Assembly (NCBI RefSeq): GCF_011745145.1
Contig: NZ_CP050191.1
Location: 4,706,280-4,770,279, forward strand
Direction of reading: 5' to 3'
DNA: 64,000 bases
Source: Mycobacterium sp. DL440
GTDB taxonomy: Bacteria > Actinomycetota > Actinomycetes > Mycobacteriales > Mycobacteriaceae
Part shown: piece after piece, positions 29,005-37,335 of the stretch
Layout: each line of letters opens with the position of its first letter
How positions within the stretch are numbered: the first letter of the stretch is position 1
Notes under the pieces: model-generated
What the model saw: the letters and a program-made list of their open reading frames with translations, nothing else
Told to the model about the DNA's origin: nothing
Database searches by the model: none
Position numbers and translations under genes: made by a program

Positions 29005-29838
29005 ATGGTTGGGCAGCCCGCACCGGTGGTGACCGGGGACGCCGTCGTCCTCGACGTGGCGATCGCCCAGTTGCCGGTGCGCACGCTGGCCGCATTGATC
29101 GACATTCTGGTGATCGCCGTCGGCTACGTGGCGGGGCTCGTGTTGTGGTCGATCACGCTGAGCCAGCTCGACGAGGCGCTGTCGGCGGCGATCCTGATCA
29201 TCTTCACGGTGCTGACCCTGGTGGGTTATCCGGTGGTGATGGAGACCGCGACCCGTGGCCGGTCGCTGGGCAAGATGGCGTTGGGGCTACGGGTGGTGGC
29301 CGACGACGGCGGCCCGGAACGTTTCCGCCAGGCCCTGTTCCGCGGGCTGGCCGGGTTCATCGAGATCTGGATGCTCACCGGTGGGCCCGCGGTGATCTGC
29401 AGCCTGGTGTCGGCCAAGGGCAAACGCCTCGGCGACATCTTCGCCGGCACCGTGGTGATCAGCGAGCGTGGGCCCAGGCTGAACCCGCCGCCGGTCATGC
29501 CACCGGCGCTGGCCTGGTGGGCCGCCTCGCTGGAACTGTCCGGGCTCGGCCCCGAGCAGGCCGAACTGGCCAGGCAGTTCCTGTCCCGCTCGGCCCAACT
29601 CGATCCGCGGATACGCCATGAGATGCGGCACCGGATCTTCGCCGAGGTGGCCTCGCGTATCTCACCCCCGCCGCCGCCGGGCGCGCCGGTCGAGTACGTG
29701 CTGGCCGCGGTGCTCGCCGAGCGGCACCGTCGCGCACTGGCCCGGCTGATGCCGCAGACCCAACCGATGCCCTACCCCACGCAGTACCCGGCCTATCCGT
29801 CACCACCTCCGACCAGTGGGTTCACCCCGCCCAGCTAA
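29005..29838 (+). CDS. RDD-family membrane protein (Rv3695-like)
   Basis: 277 aa. The RDD domain (about residues 12-155) has LRVVADDGGPERFRQALFR and GKRLGDIFAGTVVI at its end, with three to four transmembrane helices; the cytoplasmic C-terminus is helical and ends with a Pro/Tyr-rich tail. RDD proteins have been linked to ion transport in some bacteria, not shown here. A TAGCGT element 8 nt before the ATG gives an almost leaderless start. Confidence 0.88.
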   Translation: MVGQPAPVVTGDAVVLDVAIAQLPVRTLAALIDILVIAVGYVAGLVLWSITLSQLDEALSAAILIIFTVLTLVGYPVVMETATRGRSLGKMALGLRVVADDGGPERFRQALFRGLAGFIEIWMLTGGPAVICSLVSAKGKRLGDIFAGTVVISERGPRLNPPPVMPPALAWWAASLELSGLGPEQAELARQFLSRSAQLDPRIRHEMRHRIFAEVASRISPPPPPGAPVEYVLAAVLAERHRRALARLMPQTQPMPYPTQYPAYPSPPPTSGFTPPS

Positions 29839-29842
29839 TGTG

Positions 29843-29860
29843 TGGGACATCACTGTCCCA
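29843..29860. promoter_or_regulatory. palindromic operator upstream of the TetR gene
   Basis: TGGGACA-TCAC-TGTCCCA is a perfect 7-bp inverted repeat with a 4-nt spacer. It ends 17 nt upstream of the -10 element TACATT (29878-29883), which sits 7 nt before the TetR ATG, so it covers the -35 region. It is probably the autoregulatory site for the TetR protein. Confidence 0.7.
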
Positions 29861-29890
29861 TTTTGGCTCGTTCGTGCTACATTTCGATTC

Positions 29891-30466
29891 ATGACCAGTT
29901 CGGTATCGACGCACAGCGGGCCGCGTGAGCGCACCCGCAAGGCGATTCTCGATGCCGCGATGACGGTCCTGGCCGACAATGCGACGGCTTCGCTCAGCGA
30001 TATCGCCACCGCCGCCGACGTCGGCCGCAGTACCGTCCACCGGTACTACGCGGAGCGCACCGATCTTCTGCGCGCCCTGGCCCGGCACGTCCACGAGCTC
30101 AGCAACGCCGAGATCGACCGCGCGGATCCGATGCACGGTCCCGCCGATGCGGCGCTGCGCCGAGTCGTGGAAAGCCAACTCGACCTGGGCCCGATCGTGC
30201 TGTTCGTCTACAGCGAGCCGACGATCCTGGCCGACCCTGAGTTGGCGGCCTATCTGGACACCGGCGACGAGGCGATCGTCGAGGTGCTCAACCGGGCCTC
30301 TGTCGACAGGCCCGAATATCCCCCAGGATGGGCCCGGCGGGTGTTCTGGGCGCTACTGCTGGCCGGCTATGAAGCCGCCAAGCAGGACGGCACCCCCCGC
30401 CATCAGATCGTCGACGCCATCATGACCAGCCTCACCGCGGGCACCATCCAATTCCCGCGCGGCTGA
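29891..30466 (+). CDS. TetR-family transcriptional regulator
   Basis: 191 aa. The N-terminal HTH spans ERTRKAILDAAMTVLADN...SLSDIATAADVGRSTVHRYY; the rest is a helical ligand domain. The start ATG 29891 is leaderless. It sits 33 nt before an MFS drug-efflux-type gene on the same strand, the usual arrangement for a repressor that senses a compound exported by its partner. The ligand cannot be predicted. Confidence 0.92.
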   Translation: MTSSVSTHSGPRERTRKAILDAAMTVLADNATASLSDIATAADVGRSTVHRYYAERTDLLRALARHVHELSNAEIDRADPMHGPADAALRRVVESQLDLGPIVLFVYSEPTILADPELAAYLDTGDEAIVEVLNRASVDRPEYPPGWARRVFWALLLAGYEAAKQDGTPRHQIVDAIMTSLTAGTIQFPRG

Positions 30467-30499
30467 GCCCCTCTTCTTGAGTCCTTGGAGCCACGCCCC

Positions 30500-32026
30500 A
30501 TGTCCACCCGCCTCGACGGCTCGCCGTCGGTGACACCGACGCCCAAACGCGCCTGGCTGGCACTCGCCGTGCTGGCCCTTCCGGTCATCCTGATCGCAGT
30601 CGACAACACTGTGCTGGCGTTCGCCCTGCCGGCGATCGCCGAGGATTTCCGGCCCGCGGCATCCACCCAGCTGTGGATCGTCGACGTCTACTCACTCGTG
30701 CTGGCCGCACTACTGGTCGCCATGGGCAGCCTCGGCGACCGGTTGGGCCGGCGCCGGATGCTGCTGATCGGCGCCACGGGTTTCGCGGTGGTGTCGGTGG
30801 CGGCCGCCTTCGCACCCAGCGCTCAGTACCTGGTGCTGGCCCGCGCAGTGCTGGGCGTTTTCGGCGCCATGTTGATGCCCTCGACGCTGTCGCTGATCCG
30901 CAACATTTTCACCGAGGCCTCCGCGCGCCGGCTGGCCATCGCGATCTGGGCGTCCTGCTTCACCGCTGGATCGACCCTCGGCCCGATTGTCGGCGGCGCG
31001 CTGCTACAGCATTTCCATTGGGGCTCGGTGTTTCTCGTGGCGGTGCCAATCCTGCTGCCGCTGCTGATCCTGGGCCCCAAGCTGGTACCGGAATCCCGTG
31101 ACCCCAATCCGGGTCCGCTGGATCTGGCCAGCGTGGCGCTGTCCTTCACCGCCTTGCTGCCGATCGTGTGGGCGATCAAGACCGCCGCCCACGACGGGCT
31201 GTCAGTGCTGGTCGGACTGGCCTTTGTGGTGGGCGTCGCGTCGGGTGCGCTGTTCGTCCGTCGGCAGAAGCGAAGTGCCACCCCGATGCTCGACCTCGGG
31301 CTGTTCTCCTACGCACCCTTCAGCTCGTCGATCCTGGCGAACTTCCTGTCCATCGTGGGGTTGATCGGCTTCATCTTCTTCATCTCGCAGCACCTGCAGC
31401 TGGTGCTCGGGCTGTCCCCGTTGGCGGCCGGCCTGGTGACCCTGCCCGGCGCCCTGGTGTCGATGATCGCCGGCATCGCGGTGGTGCAGGCTGCCAAGCG
31501 GTTCTCGCCGCAGGCGTTGATGACCACCGGGTTGATCTTCGTCGCGCTCGGCTTCCTGATGATCCTGGCGTTCCGGCACGACCTGACGGTGGTGGCGATC
31601 ATCGTGTCGTTCGTGGTGCTGGAGTTCGGCGTCGGGGTGTCGCAGACAGTGTCCAACGACACCATCGTCGCCTCGGTACCGGCCGCCAAAGCCGGTGCGG
31701 CGTCGGCAGTCTCGGAGACCGCCTACGAGTTGGGCGCCGTCGTGGGCACCGCGACGCTCGGCACCATCTTCACTGCGTTCTACCGCAACAACATTGCGCT
31801 ACCGGTCGGGTTGAGCCCGACGCAGGCGGCCGATGCCGGTGAGAGCATCGGCGGCGCCACCTCGGTGGCCGCTGATCTTCCCGCCGAAATCGCGCAGCGC
31901 CTGCTGGATTCGGCGCGCCTGGCGTTCGACTCCGGCATCGCGCCGACGGCGATCATCGCGGCGACGCTGGCGCTGGCGGCGGCCGGGATCGTGGCGGCCG
32001 CGTTCCGCAGGCAGGCTCAGCGGTAA
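30500..32026 (+). CDS. MFS transporter, DHA2 (14-TM) drug/H+ antiporter family
   Basis: 508 aa with about 14 hydrophobic segments. Signature motifs include GDRLGRRRMLLIG after TM2 (motif A), the first helix LPVILIAVDNTVLAFALPAI and a motif C-like GSTLGPIVGG. It resembles SmvA/EmrB-type exporters of quaternary compounds and antibiotics. The ATG has GGAG 9 nt upstream. The last 10 nt overlap the convergent DUF1772 gene. Confidence 0.93.
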   Translation: MSTRLDGSPSVTPTPKRAWLALAVLALPVILIAVDNTVLAFALPAIAEDFRPAASTQLWIVDVYSLVLAALLVAMGSLGDRLGRRRMLLIGATGFAVVSVAAAFAPSAQYLVLARAVLGVFGAMLMPSTLSLIRNIFTEASARRLAIAIWASCFTAGSTLGPIVGGALLQHFHWGSVFLVAVPILLPLLILGPKLVPESRDPNPGPLDLASVALSFTALLPIVWAIKTAAHDGLSVLVGLAFVVGVASGALFVRRQKRSATPMLDLGLFSYAPFSSSILANFLSIVGLIGFIFFISQHLQLVLGLSPLAAGLVTLPGALVSMIAGIAVVQAAKRFSPQALMTTGLIFVALGFLMILAFRHDLTVVAIIVSFVVLEFGVGVSQTVSNDTIVASVPAAKAGAASAVSETAYELGAVVGTATLGTIFTAFYRNNIALPVGLSPTQAADAGESIGGATSVAADLPAEIAQRLLDSARLAFDSGIAPTAIIAATLALAAAGIVAAAFRRQAQR

Positions 32027-32496
32027 CGCAGACCTATCAACAGCAGCACGGCGCCGATGAACCCCGATGCGGTGCGCACGTGGTTCCACGCGGTCCAGGT
32101 GGTGAAGTAGGCCTGCCATTCGGCGGCCGCATCGGCCAGGTCGATCTGGTCGAGGTGGTTGTTGAGCGGCACGTTGAACGCCATGGTGACCACCACGCCG
32201 AGGACGCCGAAGATCGCGCCGGCCAGCAGATACCAACTGCCCGGCCGGCCGATCTGCGCCACCGCGATCACGCCGACGATCACCGACAGCATCGCCGAGC
32301 CCAACAGGAACAGCAGGAACGGTGCGTTGGTGTTGGCTTCGGCGTTCATGCCGCGCATGGCGGTGACGGCGTCGACCGGGCCGGTGCGGTCGAGGCCGCG
32401 CATCACGAAAGTGGAGAACGCGTAGAAGATTCCACCGGCGGCGGCACTGCCGAGTGCTGCGGCTGCGGTGAGGACGACGACGGGGCTGATGCTCAT
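32017..32496 (-). CDS. DUF1772 membrane protein
   Basis: 159 aa, four transmembrane segments, with the DUF1772 pattern GGIFYAFSTFVMRGL at the start and FNVPLNNHLDQ...W.AYFTTWTAWNHVRT near the end; the aromatic/Asn loop NVPLN is diagnostic. The family is related to anthrone oxygenase-like membrane proteins but activity is unknown. ATG 32496. Confidence 0.85.
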   Translation of the reverse strand: MSISPVVVLTAAAALGSAAAGGIFYAFSTFVMRGLDRTGPVDAVTAMRGMNAEANTNAPFLLFLLGSAMLSVIVGVIAVAQIGRPGSWYLLAGAIFGVLGVVVTMAFNVPLNNHLDQIDLADAAAEWQAYFTTWTAWNHVRTASGFIGAVLLLIGLRYR

Positions 32497-32594
32497 GGCT
32501 TCAGTCAACGACGCCGAGGTGAGACGTTCCATCGCCAAGAATCCCGATTCCATACGCAATCGTCTCGCTCGCCCCGCACTGTCAAGATGGATCC

Positions 32595-33347
32595 GTGACG
32601 TTCGACGAGTTGGTGGCCGAGGCTGATGCGGCGCCGGTGGAGGGCTGGGACTTCTCGTGGTTGGAGGGCCGGGCCACCGAGGCCCGGCCCTCGTGGGGCT
32701 ATCAGCGCTTGATGAGCCAGAGATTGACGACGGTGTCCTCGGCGCTGGACATCCAGACCGGCGGCGGTGAGGTTCTCGCCGGCACGGCGACGTTCCCACC
32801 GGCCATGGCGGCCACCGAATCCTGGCCACCCAACCTCGACCGCGCGACCCGGCTGCTGGGACCCCGCGGCGTCGTCGTGGTCGCCGATCCCGACGAGCCG
32901 CCGCTGCCGTTCGCCGACGCGGCATTCGATCTGGTGCTCAGCCGGCACCCGGCCACCGTGTGGTGGGACGAAATCGCCCGCGTGTTGACCCCGGGCGGTA
33001 CCTACCTGGCCCAACACGTCGGCCCGGCAAGCGTTTTCGAGCTGACCGAGTTCTTTCTCGGGCCACAGCCAGAGGCTCGGAGGGCCCGTGACCCGGAAAT
33101 CGAGTCCGCCGCCGCGCGGACCGCCGGCCTCGACATCGTCGACCTGCGTGCCGAGCGGCTGCGGGTGGAGTTCTTCGATGTCGGCGCGGTGGTGTACTTC
33201 CTGCGCAAGGTCATCTGGATCGTGCCCGGCTTCACGGTGGACACCTACCTCGACCGGCTCGCGGAGCTGCACCGGCAGATCCAGGCCGACGGTTCGTTCG
33301 TCGCGCACTCGTCGCGCCACCTGATCGAGGCGCGCAAGCCCGGTTGA
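32595..33347 (+). CDS. SAM-dependent methyltransferase
   Basis: 250 aa class I methyltransferase. Motif I appears as LDIQTGGGEVL, the acidic strand 2 end as VVVADPDEPP and motif IV as FDLVLSRHPATVWW followed by RVLTPGGTYL. Cytoplasmic; substrate unknown. GTG 32595 start. It lies 98 nt from the divergent DUF1772 start. Confidence 0.85.
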   Translation: MTFDELVAEADAAPVEGWDFSWLEGRATEARPSWGYQRLMSQRLTTVSSALDIQTGGGEVLAGTATFPPAMAATESWPPNLDRATRLLGPRGVVVVADPDEPPLPFADAAFDLVLSRHPATVWWDEIARVLTPGGTYLAQHVGPASVFELTEFFLGPQPEARRARDPEIESAAARTAGLDIVDLRAERLRVEFFDVGAVVYFLRKVIWIVPGFTVDTYLDRLAELHRQIQADGSFVAHSSRHLIEARKPG

Positions 33348-33351
33348 GCGC

Positions 33352-33357
33352 TACTCT
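33352..33357 (+). promoter_or_regulatory. leaderless -10 element for the AraC gene
   Basis: TACTCT is followed by 6 nt and GTG 33364, giving a start site on the first base of the codon. It separates the regulator from the methyltransferase gene 16 nt upstream. Confidence 0.5.
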
Positions 33358-33363
33358 ACGGTC

Positions 33364-34296
33364 GTGGACGCCCTGGTCGGACTGCTCGACGGCGTACGTG
33401 CCCGCGGCGCGTTCGTGTTGCGGCTGCGAATGGATCCGCCGTGGTCACTCGCCATCCGTGACGAGGCCCCGCTTGCCCTGATCTGCCAGACCCGTGGCGA
33501 CGCGGTGATCGTCGGCGACGACAGTGGCACGTTTCGGCTCGGCCCGGGCGATGTGGCGCTCACCCGCGGCACCGAGAACTACGTATTCGCTGACAATCCG
33601 GCCACGCCGCCGAGCATCGTCATCAATCCCGGACAGCAATGCACCACGCTGTCCGGCGAGGATCTGCATTTCGAGATGTCGCTCGGGCTACGCAGCTGGG
33701 GCAACAGCACCACGGGTGCCGCGGAGTCGATCGTGTGCGCCTATGAAGGCCGCAGCGAGGTCAGTGCGCGCCTGCTCGACGCGCTGCCGGCGGTGTTGGT
33801 GCTGCGAGCGGACGAGTGGGACACCCCGCTGATCGATCTGCTGTCCGTCGAGGCCGGCCGCGACGGACCTGGGCAGGAGGCCTACCTCGACCGTCTCCTC
33901 GACCTCCTGCTGATCGGCGTGCTGCGCACCTGGTTCGACCGAGACGGCAATGCTCCGTCGTGGTGGCAGGCCGAACAGGGTCCCGTCGTCGGACCCGCCC
34001 TCAAGTTGATCTACAACAATCCGGCATATCCCTGGACCGTGGGCAATCTTGCTGCAGCGGTTGGATGTTCGCGTGCGGTGTTCGCCCGCAGGTTCACCGA
34101 TCAGGTCGGCGAACCGCCGATCGCGTTCCTCACCGGCTGGCGCCTGGCGCTGGCGGCCGACCTGCTGCGCGGCAGCGAGGCCACGATCGCCGCCGTGGCC
34201 CGGCAGGTCGGCTACTCGACACCGTTCGCGTTGAGCAGCGCGTTCAAGCGGTCCTACGGGGTCAGCCCGAATGAACATCGGGCGCAGGCTGGTTGA
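33364..34296 (+). CDS. AraC-family regulator with cupin sensor
   Basis: 310 aa. The N-terminal cupin-like domain (GTFRLGPGDVALTRGTENY) matches the cupin_6 type; the C-terminal double HTH includes WTVGNLAAAVGCSRAVFARRFTDQVGEPPIAFLTGWRL and a second helix pair ending GYSTPFALSSAFKRSYGVSP. The 3' end overlaps the convergent antiporter gene by 35 nt, coding on both strands. Possible targets are that antiporter or the adjacent methyltransferase. Confidence 0.9.
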   Translation: MDALVGLLDGVRARGAFVLRLRMDPPWSLAIRDEAPLALICQTRGDAVIVGDDSGTFRLGPGDVALTRGTENYVFADNPATPPSIVINPGQQCTTLSGEDLHFEMSLGLRSWGNSTTGAAESIVCAYEGRSEVSARLLDALPAVLVLRADEWDTPLIDLLSVEAGRDGPGQEAYLDRLLDLLLIGVLRTWFDRDGNAPSWWQAEQGPVVGPALKLIYNNPAYPWTVGNLAAAVGCSRAVFARRFTDQVGEPPIAFLTGWRLALAADLLRGSEATIAAVARQVGYSTPFALSSAFKRSYGVSPNEHRAQAG

Positions 34297-35422
34297 CCCG
34301 CGCCGCGAGCACCCCGGCGATCGAGGTGGTCGCGATGGTCACCAGCGCCCCGAGCATCAGCGCCGACGGATCCCCGGGGGCCAGCAGGTGCTGCTCGGTA
34401 CCCAGGGTGGCGGCCGCGACCGGGACACCAAGCTGCGCCGCGGAGAACACCGCCAGCACCACGGGCTGGCCCAACAGCCGGCCGGCCAGATGGGCCAGCA
34501 CCGATCCCAGACCCAGAACCATACCGAGCGCGATGAATTCGGGTTTGTCGGCGAGTTCGCGAACCTGCAGCGAGGCACCGAGCCACACGAAAAACAGTGG
34601 ACCGAAGAAGCCCTCGGTGACCCCGAACAGTTGTCTGGCCAGCCGGCGCGGCTCGCCGATCGCCGACACCACCAGCCCAAGTGCGAACCCGGCCAGCATG
34701 ATCGACACGTGCGTGGTGATGGCCAGCGCCGACAGACCGAACAACACGACCAGACTCAGCCGCAATTCCAGAGCGAACTTGTGGTCCTCGGAATAGCGGT
34801 GCAGTCGCTTGCGGAGCCCGCGGGCGTTCGCGGCGCGCAGCACGACGAACAGCACCACCGCGCAGCCGGCGATGGCCAGCGCTCCGAGTGCTGCCCGCGG
34901 CGCCCGCTGGATGTCGATCACCAAGGGCAGCAGCACAATCGATGCCGCATCGGCAATGGCGATCTGCGCGGTCACCGACAGCACGTTCGGCCCCTGCAGG
35001 CGCAGACTGTCGACGACCGGTAGCGCCAGCGCGGCCGACGACGACGCCATCACCACGGCGTACAGGGCCGCGTGTCCGGTGCCGAACACCCCGGCGGTCA
35101 CCACGCCGAGCACCGCGGCTACCGCACCCACCAGCAGTGCGCGCAGCATCGCCTTCGGGATGTCCTTGCGCAGCGCGGTGTCGCGGACCGGCACGTGGGT
35201 GCCGACGACGAACATCACCAGGGCGAAGCCGATGTTGGCCAGCAGCGTGAAGGTGGGGTCGGAATGGTCGAGGACGCCGAATCCGGTTCTGCCGAATACG
35301 ATCCCGACGATCAACTCGCCGATAACCACCGGGAGCCGCAGCCGTGGGACGGCGGCCAGTGCCGGTCCGGTCAGGCCGACGACGGCGACCAGGGCCAGCG
35401 TGTCGAACCCGAACCCGGCCAC
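34262..35422 (-). CDS. CPA2-family cation/proton antiporter
   Basis: 386 aa with about 12 membrane segments. Features of Na+(K+)/H+ exchangers (PF00999) include RLPVVIGELIVGIVFGRTGFG, SSSAALALPVVDSL and AQIAIADAASIV, and no C-terminal RCK regulatory domain. It probably exchanges Na+ or K+ for protons across the plasma membrane. Start GTG/ATG near 35422; a 9-nt gap separates it from the upstream ParB-like gene, so the two may be one operon. Confidence 0.9.
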   Translation of the reverse strand: MAGFGFDTLALVAVVGLTGPALAAVPRLRLPVVIGELIVGIVFGRTGFGVLDHSDPTFTLLANIGFALVMFVVGTHVPVRDTALRKDIPKAMLRALLVGAVAAVLGVVTAGVFGTGHAALYAVVMASSSAALALPVVDSLRLQGPNVLSVTAQIAIADAASIVLLPLVIDIQRAPRAALGALAIAGCAVVLFVVLRAANARGLRKRLHRYSEDHKFALELRLSLVVLFGLSALAITTHVSIMLAGFALGLVVSAIGEPRRLARQLFGVTEGFFGPLFFVWLGASLQVRELADKPEFIALGMVLGLGSVLAHLAGRLLGQPVVLAVFSAAQLGVPVAAATLGTEQHLLAPGDPSALMLGALVTIATTSIAGVLAARVNQPAPDVHSG

Positions 35423-35431
35423 GTCAGCGCG

Positions 35432-35809
35432 TCATGCCTGCCACGACACCAGCTGACACGGTATCGGGGTGTTCTCATCGGTGACGTAGCTCGCGCACAC
35501 CCGGTGATAGCCGTCGGCAATTTGTAGCGGCACGTTGCCGGCCACCTCGCCGCGCACCAACAGGATCGGTGACAGCGCCTTGCCCGAACTGATCTTGGAC
35601 AGGTCCGCGCGGACATGTGCATTGGTTTCCGGCAGCAACGGCAGCCCGGCGGCCCGCAGGATGTCTTTTGCCTTGCGGTACACCACCTCCGCCTTCTTCA
35701 GCGCCGCCACCGTGTCCGTCACGGCGGAAGCCTGGGCGATCAGGCTGAGATAGTCGGCGGCGGCGTCATAGTCGTGCTCCTCGGGAGAATCGAGCCACTT
35801 CACGGCCAT
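35432..35809 (-). CDS. ParB/Srx-fold-like protein
   Basis: 125 aa from ATG 35809, selected by a leaderless -10 (TAATGT at 35816-35821, 6 nt upstream). The C-terminal motif IADGYHRVCASY resembles the DGxHR phosphate-binding signature of the ParB/sulfiredoxin superfamily. There is no DNA-binding HTH, so it is not a partition protein. Function unknown. Its promoter overlaps the left att-like repeat of the islet. Confidence 0.6.
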   Translation of the reverse strand: MAVKWLDSPEEHDYDAAADYLSLIAQASAVTDTVAALKKAEVVYRKAKDILRAAGLPLLPETNAHVRADLSKISSGKALSPILLVRGEVAGNVPLQIADGYHRVCASYVTDENTPIPCQLVSWQA

Positions 35810-35815
35810 CCGCAC

Positions 35816-35821
35816 ACATTA
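35816..35821 (-). promoter_or_regulatory. -10 element overlapping the left islet junction
   Basis: On the minus strand TAATGT is followed by GTGCGG and ATG 35809. The TAA of this element is also the stop of the duplicated carotenoid oxygenase tail, so the gene's promoter lies at the islet border. Confidence 0.5.
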
Positions 35822-35848
35822 GGCGCTGATCCAGTTCCCGTGGAACCC
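35820..35848. repeat. left att-like repeat (duplicated 3' end of the carotenoid oxygenase gene)
   Basis: Of its 29 bases 27 match 38421-38449, including a continuous 20-nt block ATCCAGTTCCCGTGGAACCC. Read on the minus strand it encodes GFHGNWISA and a TAA stop, the same C-terminal end as the intact oxygenase (GFHGNWIGA). It marks the left boundary of the islet and is likely the original chromosomal 3' end. Confidence 0.8.
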
Positions 35849-35866
35849 AATCCAGGCAGTTTGGCA

Positions 35867-35924
35867 ACGTTGGTTGCGGTTGACCACGTTGGCAATGGCT
35901 GGTCAATCACGTTGGTCGCGTTGG
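35867..35924. repeat. cluster of ACGTTGG direct repeats with an inverted repeat
   Basis: ACGTTGG occurs at 35867, 35886 and 35909, with GCGTTGG at 35918. Between them TTGACCA (35880-35886) and TGGTCAA (35900-35906) form a perfect inverted repeat with 13 nt spacing. No gene covers this stretch. It could hold protein-binding sites of the former element, such as excision/regulatory sites. Confidence 0.45.
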
Positions 35925-35946
35925 TGGCAAACGGCGGTTTGTGAAG

Positions 35947-35972
35947 CTCCTGCGGACGCACTGCGGACTAGG
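35947..35972. repeat. candidate integrase arm site, left
   Basis: The 26-nt block beginning CTCCTGCGGACGCACTGCGG matches 38375-38400 at 25 of 26 positions in the same orientation. Each copy holds two CTGCGGAC units 10 nt apart, like the paired arm-type sites bound by the N-terminal domain of tyrosine integrases. Confidence 0.55.
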
Positions 35973-36003
35973 CTTGCCAAAACGGCAATTTGAGTTGCGA
36001 GGA

Positions 36004-36498
36004 TCAGACGACAAGCAGGGTGCACAGGACAAGCGCACCGGTTGCAGCAAGCTGAAAGGCACTCGAAGCGATCAGAAATTTGAACTTTATGTCCGTCCCC
36101 GATCGCAATCTGCGGATCACGCCGACATTGGAGTTCGACGTGATGTTCCTGGCGGCAACCTCGCTGACTTGCCAATGATCATCGATGAGCGACTGAAGAT
36201 ACTCAGGGCTGGGCACCGTGGATTTCCAGGGGAGCGCAGCGATTACGGCACATGCAGCAGCAAGGAGAAGTGAGCCGAGGGCGACGGCTAGAGCCCCGCG
36301 GGCGTGACCGGTGAGCACAAAATCTTTACCCACGAGCACAGCGAAAACTCCGAGAACGAGGGTCACTAAGCCTGTCGACGCGGTGAGGGCCCCGGCCGCT
36401 CGGCTGTTCACCGAGGCCCGTCTGTCGTACTCAGCCTTCAGTTCGGCTTCAACGAACGCGGCGTACTGCTTGCCCTGATCTGCCCAATTGGCCACCAC
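36004..36498 (-). CDS. islet membrane protein of unknown function
   Basis: 164 aa. A charged N-terminal helix (GKQYAAFVEAELKAEYDRRA) precedes two transmembrane helices (about 36-56 and 67-90), a soluble loop and a final helix at the C-terminus. This layout is common among actinobacterial small membrane proteins and resembles the membrane modules of some bacterial immunity effectors, but no diagnostic motif is present. GTG start 6 nt after the stop of the preceding small gene. Composition is less GC-rich than the surrounding chromosome. Confidence 0.65.
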   Translation of the reverse strand: MVANWADQGKQYAAFVEAELKAEYDRRASVNSRAAGALTASTGLVTLVLGVFAVLVGKDFVLTGHARGALAVALGSLLLAAACAVIAALPWKSTVPSPEYLQSLIDDHWQVSEVAARNITSNSNVGVIRRLRSGTDIKFKFLIASSAFQLAATGALVLCTLLVV

Positions 36499-36504
36499 GA
36501 CCCG

Positions 36505-36651
36505 TCAACGGGTCTCGGTGTCTTTTGGTAGCCGGTGGTTGAACACCGTGTCGTACTCAGGCGGTGGACGATGCGGGGGCGGCTCGGGACCGGTGTCTGG
36601 AGCCGCCTCTTGCTGGCTAACGTCAGCCGATGGCTGGTTCGGATCGGTCAT
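36505..36651 (-). CDS. 48-aa Pro-rich small protein of the islet
   Basis: The product starts MTDPNQPSADVSQQ and contains PEPPPHRPPPEY; no membrane segment. ATG 36651 follows an AGGGGG site. It lies 6 nt upstream of the membrane protein gene and is probably cotranscribed with it. Function unknown. Confidence 0.5.
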   Translation of the reverse strand: MTDPNQPSADVSQQEAAPDTGPEPPPHRPPPEYDTVFNHRLPKDTETR

Positions 36652-36748
36652 TACGCCCCCTGATTGTCCATCTCGGATGCTATCGCTCACTCGCGTGCAG
36701 AGTCTCAATTTGGTGCAGCCGCTTGAGCGCGTCCTACCATCAAGACCC

Positions 36749-37171
36749 ATGGTTCGGAAACTCACGCCAGCGCATCAACGCAACGCAGTCTCGCAAGGAA
36801 TCGCACTAGGACTGCGCGTGCTCAGACGATCCGAATTCGATCACCAAAAAACTCGAGTCGACCTCGCGTTCGAGCACGCATGGCGCGACTGGCCGGCCGA
36901 ATACCGCGCCCACTTTTCCCAGGTCAACAGCGACTTAAGCAAAGGCAAGGACGCTTTCTGGGTGCTATCCGAAGCCACCAAGAAGAAGAAAGTAACCCCG
37001 CTCTATTGGGAGTGGACAGGTCCGAAGCTCGTCATCCACCAACGCAGCGATGATTGGGATAGCGACAACCCTGACGACCTCGAACACGCGATGCAGATGA
37101 TCGGAACCGATGTACCACTGCACGGCTGGGTATCGCTGGCAACCGAGTTCCTGAGCCAGCTCGATCGATAG
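36749..37171 (+). CDS. islet hypothetical protein
   Basis: 140 aa from ATG 36749 (MVRKLTPAHQRNAVSQG). A -10-like TACCAT lies 8 nt before the ATG. The protein is soluble, rich in Trp, Lys and Asp (FEHAWRDWPAEYRAHF, KKKKVTPLYWEW), with no recognised motif. It is divergent from the small-protein/membrane-protein pair. Function unknown. Confidence 0.6.
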   Translation: MVRKLTPAHQRNAVSQGIALGLRVLRRSEFDHQKTRVDLAFEHAWRDWPAEYRAHFSQVNSDLSKGKDAFWVLSEATKKKKVTPLYWEWTGPKLVIHQRSDDWDSDNPDDLEHAMQMIGTDVPLHGWVSLATEFLSQLDR

Positions 37172-37335
37172 CCGCGTCCGGGGCGGGCGTCGGCACCCCT
37201 GCGCTACAAGCGGGGCCCAGACGGTTGTGAATGTGACCGACGATCCAGATCAAGGGGATTCAGTCAGATCCTTCGGGTGCGTCAATTACTCTCTTGCTCC
37301 GGGCGTCAAACGGCGGCGCCGCATTCGAGGGGGCC

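Noticed and set aside
36004..36498. Assigning the islet membrane protein to a named phage-defence effector family
   Set aside because: Only the general helix layout matches; no diagnostic motif and no linked cyclase or nucleotide-sensing gene is present.
37294..37335. Upstream start for the islet Cys/His protein
   Set aside because: The TTG has no ribosome site, while ATG 37336 follows GAGGGGG.
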